From the NCBI GenBank assembly GCA_035265665.1, contig DATFOK010000036.1, positions 1-17,867 on the forward strand: DNA of 17,867 nucleotides, read 5' to 3'. Below, piece after piece: positions 13,405 to 17,867 of the stretch. Positions within the stretch are counted from its first letter, which is position 1. Each line of letters starts with the position of its first letter. This stretch comes from DASUPK01 sp035265665 (lineage in GTDB: Bacteria > Actinomycetota > Thermoleophilia > Solirubrobacterales > 70-9). The notes below the pieces were generated by a model that ran no database searches, was not told the origin of the DNA, and worked only from the letters and a program-made list of their open reading frames with translations. A program made the position numbers and the translations under genes.

Positions 13405-14112
13405 TCAGATGGCGCCCGCGGCCTCCGCGATGGCGGTGTAGGCGGCGGCGGGGTCATCGGCGCCGAACACCGCGGAGCCCGCGACGAAGAGGCCCGCGCC
13501 GGCGTCGGCCACGCTGCCGGCGGTGCCCGGATCGATTCCGCCGTCGACCTCGATGGTGCCCTCGCCCACCAGCGACGCGAGCCGCCTCACCTTGTCCGGG
13601 GACTCGGCGATGAACGCCTGGCCTCCCCAGCCGGGGTTGACGGTCATGCAGAGGAAGACGTCCGCGTCGTGGACCGACTCGCCCACGGTCGCGACAGGGG
13701 TGCCCGGGTTGATCGCGAGGCCCGCCAGGCAGCCCAGCTCCCGGATCGCGTTGAGCGTGCGGTTGATGTGCGGAGTGGCCTCGGCGTGGAAGGTGATCGA
13801 GTCGGCTCCCGCCTTGGCGAACGCCTCGATGTGCTCATCAGGGCGCTCGATCATCAGGTGGACGTCGATCGCGCCCCCGGCCTGGTGGACCTGGTCGGAG
13901 ATGGAGTTCGCGACCAGCGGCCCGATCGTGATTGGGGGCACGAAGTGGCCGTCCATCACGTCGACGTGGATGATCCGCGCCCCGGCGGCCATCACGTCCT
14001 CGATCTGCGGGCCGAGGCGCGAGAAATCGGCCGAGAGGATCGAGGGCGCAACTCGCTTGCTCGAGTAGAGCTCGTGCCGAGTCGTCGAGGCCTTGTCGGT
14101 GGCCGCTTCCAT
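13405..14112 (-). CDS. rpe: Ribulose-phosphate 3-epimerase
   Basis: 235 residues, a TIM-barrel enzyme interconverting ribulose 5-phosphate and xylulose 5-phosphate in the pentose phosphate pathway. Seen here are APSILSADFSRL (22-33), the metal/catalytic strand HVDVMDGHFVPPITIG (H49, D51), HLMIERP (H85), the phosphate loop MTVNPGWGGQAF and the catalytic EVDGGI strand, with GSAVFGADDP near the end. All family motifs are present. The first 19 residues (MEAATDKASTTRHELYSSK) are an extension beyond the usual start; no better in-frame ATG/GTG lies closer. It starts seven bases after the zinc-ribbon stop and is last gene of the def-fmt-zinc ribbon-rpe set. Ribulose 5-phosphate is also the RibB substrate, though no regulatory link is visible. 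Confidence 0.96.
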   Translation of the reverse strand: MEAATDKASTTRHELYSSKRVAPSILSADFSRLGPQIEDVMAAGARIIHVDVMDGHFVPPITIGPLVANSISDQVHQAGGAIDVHLMIERPDEHIEAFAKAGADSITFHAEATPHINRTLNAIRELGCLAGLAINPGTPVATVGESVHDADVFLCMTVNPGWGGQAFIAESPDKVRRLASLVGEGTIEVDGGIDPGTAGSVADAGAGLFVAGSAVFGADDPAAAYTAIAEAAGAI

Positions 14113-14119
14113 CCGTCGC

Positions 14120-14395
14120 TCAGATGCTCCGCAGCATCGAGTGGCCGCAGCTATGGCACATCATGTCCTCGGTGCGGCTCATGCGGCTGATCGTTCCGTG
14201 CTCGCCGCAGTTCGGGCACTGGGAGACGAGCTCGAAGCGGCGCAGGCAGTAGACGCAGACGAAGCGCCCCGGGAGCTGCGCGGGCCGCAGCCATGGCTCA
14301 CCGCAACCCGGACAGTTCGGCCGCCGGAGGGCGCCCTCGCTCGCCTCCTCCGTCCCGGCCGAGTTACCAAGGCCGCCTTCGATCCGTTCGGCCAC
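14120..14395 (-). CDS. Small double zinc-ribbon protein (YfgJ-like)
   Basis: 91 residues from GTG 14395. It has four CxxC knuckles: CPGC, CVYC, CPNC and CHSC, spread over the last 65 residues as NCPGCGEPW, FVCVYCLRRFEL, QCPNCGEHG and MMCHSCGHSM. This pairing is that of a double zinc ribbon, closest by eye to the E. coli YfgJ family (zinc-ribbon_6), whose function is unknown. The first 25 residues (VAERIEGGLGNSAGTEE) look disordered. The start is chosen because it follows the fmt stop (20-base gap) and has TACTCT six bases upstream with no Shine-Dalgarno; the longer frame to 14533 overlaps fmt and is rejected. A role in RNA binding or translation would fit the fmt/def neighbours, but is a guess. 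Confidence 0.72.
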   Translation of the reverse strand: MAERIEGGLGNSAGTEEASEGALRRPNCPGCGEPWLRPAQLPGRFVCVYCLRRFELVSQCPNCGEHGTISRMSRTEDMMCHSCGHSMLRSI

Positions 14396-14401
14396 GTGAC
14401 G

Positions 14402-14407
14402 AGAGTA
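14402..14407 (-). promoter_or_regulatory. Putative -10 element of the zinc-ribbon gene
   Basis: The minus strand reads TACTCT (TANNNT) six bases before the GTG at 14395, inside the gap after fmt. It would give the zinc ribbon and rpe their own leaderless promoter in addition to readthrough from fmt. Inference. Confidence 0.3.
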
Positions 14408-14415
14408 GCGAGCGG

Positions 14416-15342
14416 CTAGACGGCTTTCGCCGGGGGGCTGTGGCCTCGCAGGAAATCCGCCGCGCTCATCGGCTTCTTTCCTGGCGGCTGGACGACCTCG
14501 AGCCCCAGGACGCCATCGGGACCGATGAGCCAAAGCTCGCCGCCTTCGGCCTCGATCGTCCCGGGCTCCCTGGAGCCGTCGAAGCCGAAGGGGTACCAGG
14601 CCGCCACCGACCGCAGCCCGAGCCGGTCCCCGTTGTCGAGCTCCAGGTACGCGCCCACGTGCGGCGTCAGCGCCCTCACACGCCGCTCGAGCTCCTCGAC
14701 GGGCCTCGACGGATCGAGTCGCCGCTCCTCGGGAGAGATCTTCTCGGCATAGGTCGCGTGAGCGTCGTCTTGCTCCGTGAACTCCAGATCACCCTGCTCT
14801 AGGAGGTCCAGAGCTCGCACAACCAGTTCCCCCGCGGTCGACGCGAGCCGGCCGGAGAGTGAGGCGTAGTCATCATCGCCGTAGACGTGGATCTCCTCCA
14901 CCAGTGCCACGGGCCCGGAATCGAGGCCCGCGGTCACCCGCATGATCGTCACGCCGGTCTTGTCGTCCCCTGCCATCAGGACCCGCTCGATCGGCGCGGC
15001 GCCCCGCCAGCGCGGGATCAGCGAGGGATGGACATTCAGCATCAGGAACTCGCTGAGCAGGGGTTCCTTGATCAGCTGCCCGAAGGCGCAGACGATGATC
15101 GCCTCGGGGTTGGACTCTCGGATCACCGCAAGCGACTCATCGGAGTTCACATCCGGGGTCTGGTGGAGCCGCAGCTCCAGCTCGCGCGCCGTCTCGGCGG
15201 CGGGTGGCGAAGTCAGCGTCCGGCCCCTACCCCGGCGGCTATCGGGCGGGGTGACAACCAGCGCCGGGCGGTGTGGACTGTCGGCCAGGCGGCGGAGGAC
15301 GGTCGCCGCGAACCCGGAGGTGCCGAGGTAGGCGGTCCTCAC
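14416..15342 (-). CDS. fmt: Methionyl-tRNA formyltransferase
   Basis: 308 residues from GTG 15342, matching the family's typical length of about 310. Fmt transfers a formyl group from 10-formyl-tetrahydrofolate to Met-tRNAfMet, making the bacterial initiator. The N-terminus RTAYLGTSGFAATVLRRLA matches the family start. The catalytic triad is visible as N103 and H105 in LNVHPSLIPRWRGAAPIE and D141 in TAGLDSGPVAL. The C-terminal OB-like tRNA-binding domain starts near 205 (ISPEERRLDPSRPVEELERRVRAL). The frame is open upstream to 15447, but that overlaps def. GTG 15342 is seven bases after the def stop. def-fmt is a classical pair: Fmt adds the formyl group that Def removes. Confidence 0.95.
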   Translation of the reverse strand: MRTAYLGTSGFAATVLRRLADSPHRPALVVTPPDSRRGRGRTLTSPPAAETARELELRLHQTPDVNSDESLAVIRESNPEAIIVCAFGQLIKEPLLSEFLMLNVHPSLIPRWRGAAPIERVLMAGDDKTGVTIMRVTAGLDSGPVALVEEIHVYGDDDYASLSGRLASTAGELVVRALDLLEQGDLEFTEQDDAHATYAEKISPEERRLDPSRPVEELERRVRALTPHVGAYLELDNGDRLGLRSVAAWYPFGFDGSREPGTIEAEGGELWLIGPDGVLGLEVVQPPGKKPMSAADFLRGHSPPAKAV

Positions 15343-15349
15343 TCCATCA

Positions 15350-16033
15350 CTAATCGGGTCGCTGCTCAGCTTCGCTTCCGCCGCGCCCTCGCATCTGCTC
15401 CTCCGATTCGTCCTCGGGCCGGTCAGGCGCGTAGGTGCCGCCCTCACGCAGCGCTCGTAGGGCCCCCTTTCGCTGCTCCTTCTCGGTGCGGTCGAGCATC
15501 AGGACGCCGTCGAGGTGATCGACCTCGTGCTGGATCACCCGGGCCTCGAGGCCCGAGGCCTCGATCATGAGCGGCTCGCCGTGGACATCGAGGGCGCGGG
15601 CCCTGACGAAGAGCGGCCGCTCGACGTCCACCACCACGCCGGGGATGCTGAGGCATCCCTCCTCGGCCGTGGCGGAGTCATCGGAGCGCCACTCGATCTC
15701 CGGGTTGACCAGAACGGTCGGCTCCGCCTCCGTGCCGACCTGGAAGACCAGCATCCGGCGCAGCGTTCCGAGCTGTGTCGCCGCCAGTCCAACGCCGATC
15801 GCATCGCGCATCAGGCCAATCATCCGCTCGGCCTCCTGGGCGAGCTGGTCGTCGAACTCGGTCACCGGCGAGGCCGCGGACTTGAGCACCGGGTCGCCGA
15901 ACTTGACGACCTGGGAGAGCGCGGCGTTGCGACGCTCGAGCGCCTCCTGATCGATGCCCTCGGGGGCCTCGGCCTCCGTCGCGAGCTCGTCGTCGAGCTC
16001 CTCTACGGGCATCGATGTCGCTTCGTCGCTCAC
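15350..16033 (-). CDS. def: Peptide deformylase
   Basis: 227 residues. Def removes the N-formyl group from nascent proteins using a metal-bound water. All three motifs are present: GVGLAATQ (80-87), EEGCLSIP (124-131; metal ligand C127) and QHEVDHLDG (168-176; H169, E170, H173). The catalytic domain spans about 42-195. It is flanked by an acidic N-terminal extension of about 40 residues (rich in E/D/A) and a charged C-terminal tail (from about 190), both low-complexity. The start is GTG 16033, with TAGACT seven bases upstream and no Shine-Dalgarno, which suggests a leaderless mRNA; ATG 16012 would remove seven residues. In most genomes of this type priA lies directly upstream; here a plus-strand DUF559 gene separates them. 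Confidence 0.95.
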   Translation of the reverse strand: MSDEATSMPVEELDDELATEAEAPEGIDQEALERRNAALSQVVKFGDPVLKSAASPVTEFDDQLAQEAERMIGLMRDAIGVGLAATQLGTLRRMLVFQVGTEAEPTVLVNPEIEWRSDDSATAEEGCLSIPGVVVDVERPLFVRARALDVHGEPLMIEASGLEARVIQHEVDHLDGVLMLDRTEKEQRKGALRALREGGTYAPDRPEDESEEQMRGRGGSEAEQRPD

Positions 16034-16040
16034 GGCCCCG

Positions 16041-16046
16041 AGTCTA
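16041..16046 (-). promoter_or_regulatory. Putative -10 element of def
   Basis: The minus strand reads TAGACT (TANNNT) seven bases before the GTG start, the spacing expected for a leaderless transcript. A TTGCCG further upstream (16068-16073) is spaced too far (21 bases) to be a normal -35. Inference. Confidence 0.4.
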
Positions 16047-16134
16047 GTCGTGGTCTAGGCACAACTTCGGCAATGAGGGGGCGCTTCCTCAGACCCTCGG
16101 TGACGTCTCAGCGCCGAGCATCGACACCATGCCT

Positions 16135-16183
16135 GTTCTGCGTCGAGCTATGTCCGACAGTCGGACACAGATCGACGCAGAAC
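16135..16183. repeat. 49-bp nested palindrome at the 5' end of the DUF559 gene
   Basis: Outer arms GTTCTGCGTCGA (16135-16146) and TCGACGCAGAAC (16172-16183) are perfect 12-bp complements. Inside them lies TGTCCGACAGTCGGACA (16151-16167), an 8-bp perfect palindrome around a single A. Four-base unpaired segments (GCTA and CAGA) separate the two levels. The inner palindrome begins at the second base of the preferred ATG (16150). It could be a cruciform or operator in DNA, or an mRNA hairpin hiding the start codon. No second copy was seen in the window. Confidence 0.9.
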
Positions 16184-17037
16184 GGCTTCATGCCATGGTG
16201 GCCAGACAAAGTGGCGTCATTAGCAGGGACCAGCTCAGGGATTGCGGCCTGAGTGACACGATGATTGCCCGGTGGCTCGAAACCGGTCGGCTCCACCGCC
16301 TTCATCGCCGGGTTTTCGCCGTTGGGCACACGTCGGTACCACTCGATGGGCGCCTCTTCGCCGCCCTCCTATATGGCGGCGATGACGCAGTCTTGAGTCA
16401 CACCTCGGCAGCCTGGGTGTGGTCGCTCATCGACACCGAGCCCAAGCGAATCCATCTCACGCTCCCTGGCCGCCGCTCTTCATTGCCCGGTGTTCGAGTA
16501 CACCACTCCCGCCAGATTGACCGAGCCGAACGCGGTGGATTCCCGGTGACATCCGTCGCGCGCACGCTGCTCGACATCGCCGGGATGCTGCCTTTTCGCC
16601 AGGTTCGCCGCGCCCTGGCGGAAGCCGAGTACCGCAAGGTCCTCGAGCCGGCCGAGATCCATGCCATCACCGGGTCCGGGCGGCGGGGCTCGCGAGCACT
16701 CAGGCTCGCGCTGGCCAAGCACCTGCCGGAGCTCGCAGAGACCGTCAGCGTCCTCGAGGAGCGCTTCCTCGAGCTCTGTGAATTGGCCGCCCTGCCGTTG
16801 CCCCAGGTGAATCGAAGAGCCGGGCTGATGCGCGTCGATGCCATTTGGCGGAATGAGTTACTGGCGGTGGAGGTCGACGGCGGCGATGCCCATGCCGGCT
16901 TGGGCCAGATGAAGCGCGACCGCGAGCGCGAGCTGGCGCTGCGAGCCAGAGGATTTCAGGTGGTCCGCTACACGTGGGAGCAGGTGACCCGACGACCGGA
17001 CGACGTCGTGGATGACTTGCGGCGTCTGCTGACCTAA
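16150..17037 (+). CDS. AbiEi-type N-terminal domain fused to DUF559 nuclease-like domain
   Basis: 295 residues from ATG 16150. The N-terminal winged-helix-like region (ARQSGVISRDQLRDCGLSDTMIARWLETGRLHRLHRRVFAVGH) matches the AbiEi-antitoxin-type/transcriptional-regulator domain common in actinobacteria. A middle domain (to about 200) has TSVARTLLDIA. The C-terminal DUF559 domain (about 215-290) is a Vsr-like PD-(D/E)XK fold: D230 in VDAIW, E241-V-D243 in AVEVDGG, then KRDRERELALRARGFQVVRYTWEQV. Target and activity are unknown. Alternative starts are ATG 16129 and ATG 16195; a 49-bp nested palindrome covers this region. Early codons (AGA, CAA, AGT, ATT, AGG) are unlike the neighbours and suggest transfer. 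It splits priA from def, and its TAA abuts the priA stop. Confidence 0.8.
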   Translation: MSDSRTQIDAERLHAMVARQSGVISRDQLRDCGLSDTMIARWLETGRLHRLHRRVFAVGHTSVPLDGRLFAALLYGGDDAVLSHTSAAWVWSLIDTEPKRIHLTLPGRRSSLPGVRVHHSRQIDRAERGGFPVTSVARTLLDIAGMLPFRQVRRALAEAEYRKVLEPAEIHAITGSGRRGSRALRLALAKHLPELAETVSVLEERFLELCELAALPLPQVNRRAGLMRVDAIWRNELLAVEVDGGDAHAGLGQMKRDRERELALRARGFQVVRYTWEQVTRRPDDVVDDLRRLLT

Positions 17038-17867
17038 CTACTGCGGATCGACGTCCACCGAGATCGCGAGCTCGCGCAGGGCCCGGTCCCGAACGGTTGT
17101 CGCCACCGCGTCCCGCACCGCCGCCACCGTCTCGTGGCGCCGCCCCGACTTGAGCAGCAGGCGGCGCCGGTGCTTGCCCCGGAGCCGGAAGAGCGGCGCG
17201 GGCCCGAGCAGCTCATCGTCGGCCGAGATCCGGTCGGCCACGAGCTCGCGCATCGTCTCAGCGGAGCTCTCGACGCGTGCCTCGTCAGTACCAGCGAGCG
17301 CAATCTCGATCAGGTGTGAGAAGGGCGGATAGCGGAGGGCGCGTCGGCGCTCGAGCTCCTGCGCGAGGAAGCCCGCCGAGTCGTGCATGGCGGCATGGCG
17401 AATGCTCGGCGCTCCGGTTGCCAGCGCCTGGACGAGGACTCGTCCGCCGGCCGCGCCGCGGCCGCTACGGCCGGCGAGCTGGGTGATCAGCGAGAAGGTG
17501 CGCTCCTCGGAGCGAAAGTCGGGCAGCCGGAGTGCGGCGTCCGCGTCGAGAATCACGCTCAGCGTCACGTCGGGGAAGTCGTGGCCCTTGGCGACCATCT
17601 GCGTGCCGACCAGCACTCCCGAGCGCGCGGATTCGAATCGACTCAGGACCTCGGCGTGTCCCCGGCTGGCCGCGCTGTCGGAATCGAGCCGGAAGATCTC
17701 CAGCGGAGCCAGCCTCTCCGCCAGCTCGGCCTCGACGCGCTGAGTCCCCGACCCGACGCGCGCGATCGTCACCGAGGAGCACTCAGGGCATGACCGCGGC
17801 TTCGTCTCGGCGTGCCCGCAGTGGTGGCAGCGCAGCCCCCCGTCGCGGTGCAGCACCAGTGAGACGT
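17038..17867 (-). CDS. priA: Primosomal protein N' (PriA), C-terminal part
   Basis: The frame is open past the right edge, so the N-terminal DNA-binding and Walker domains are missing; about 276 residues are visible. PriA reloads the replisome at stalled forks. The visible part begins in the zinc-binding region (SLVLHRDGGLRCHHCGH, then CPECSS). It continues with the helicase C-terminal lobe: GTQMVAKGHDFPDVTLSVILDADAAL, DFRSEERTFSLITQLAGRSGRG (motif VI), and the conserved RYPPFSHLIEIALAG of the C-terminal domain. The retained GRSGRG motif contrasts with mycobacterial PriA-like proteins, which are reported to have lost helicase motifs; the Walker A region is outside the window. GTG 17856 is an internal Val, not the start. 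The stop TAG directly abuts the DUF559 stop. Confidence 0.93.
   Translation of the reverse strand, partial: VSLVLHRDGGLRCHHCGHAETKPRSCPECSSVTIARVGSGTQRVEAELAERLAPLEIFRLDSDSAASRGHAEVLSRFESARSGVLVGTQMVAKGHDFPDVTLSVILDADAALRLPDFRSEERTFSLITQLAGRSGRGAAGGRVLVQALATGAPSIRHAAMHDSAGFLAQELERRRALRYPPFSHLIEIALAGTDEARVESSAETMRELVADRISADDELLGPAPLFRLRGKHRRRLLLKSGRRHETVAAVRDAVATTVRDRALRELAISVDVDPQ

Noticed and set aside
14396..14533. Longer N-terminus for the zinc-ribbon protein
   Set aside because: It would overlap the end of fmt by more than 100 bases in another frame, with Arg/Ala-rich shadow composition.
16108..16329. Minus-strand 73-codon frame across the nested palindrome
   Set aside because: It is antisense to the DUF559 gene and its Cys-containing stretch is just the palindrome read in another frame; no start signal or family match.

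Overview
The window is GC-rich, gene-dense bacterial DNA. It looks like part of an actinobacterial chromosome, most likely Thermoleophilia/Solirubrobacterales. That placement is inferred from the GC-rich third codon positions, a SepIVA-type coiled-coil protein, a bifunctional RibBA, many GTG/TTG starts, and a housekeeping order of sepIVA-like, coaD, rsmD, recG, fakA-like, rpmB, ribH, ribBA, ribE, ribD, flippase, rpe, zinc ribbon, fmt, def, priA. No database search was run.

Layout, left to right. (1) 1-1214, minus strand: an APH-fold phosphotransferase translationally coupled to a DUF6285 protein that runs off the left edge. (2) 1282-5076, minus: a SepIVA/DivIVA-like coiled coil, then recG-rsmD-coaD, an almost gapless DNA-repair/rRNA-methylation/CoA cluster. 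(3) 5130-6377: a plus-strand DUF427 gene facing a GST-like gene; their stop codons abut exactly. (4) 6379-8225, minus: rpmB then a FakA/DhaL-like protein, with the GST-like gene following one base later. (5) 8309-11900, minus: a complete riboflavin operon in transcription order ribD-ribE-ribBA-ribH, giving all bacterial riboflavin enzymes except the dephosphorylation step. No FMN riboswitch fits in the short leader. (6) 11982-13373, plus: a divergent polysaccharide flippase. (7) 13405-16033, minus: def-fmt-zinc ribbon-rpe. (8) 16150-17037, plus: an AbiEi-type N-terminal domain fused to a DUF559 nuclease-like domain, wedged between def and priA. (9) 17038-17867, minus: the C-terminal part of priA, cut by the right edge.

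The most interesting non-coding signals are two nested palindromes with the same design: outer arms, internal loop, inner palindrome. One (1240-1282) sits between the sepIVA-like stop and the phosphotransferase start, and the other (16135-16183) covers the 5' end of the DUF559 gene. Also notable is a repeated pattern of a TANNNT -10 hexamer 6-10 bases before a start codon with no Shine-Dalgarno sequence, seen at six genes and suggesting leaderless transcripts. The RibB half of RibBA carries Gln where the conserved GHTEA motif has its metal-binding His. No tRNA, rRNA, CRISPR array, insertion sequence or phage gene was seen. No gene-free stretch exceeds about 120 bases.
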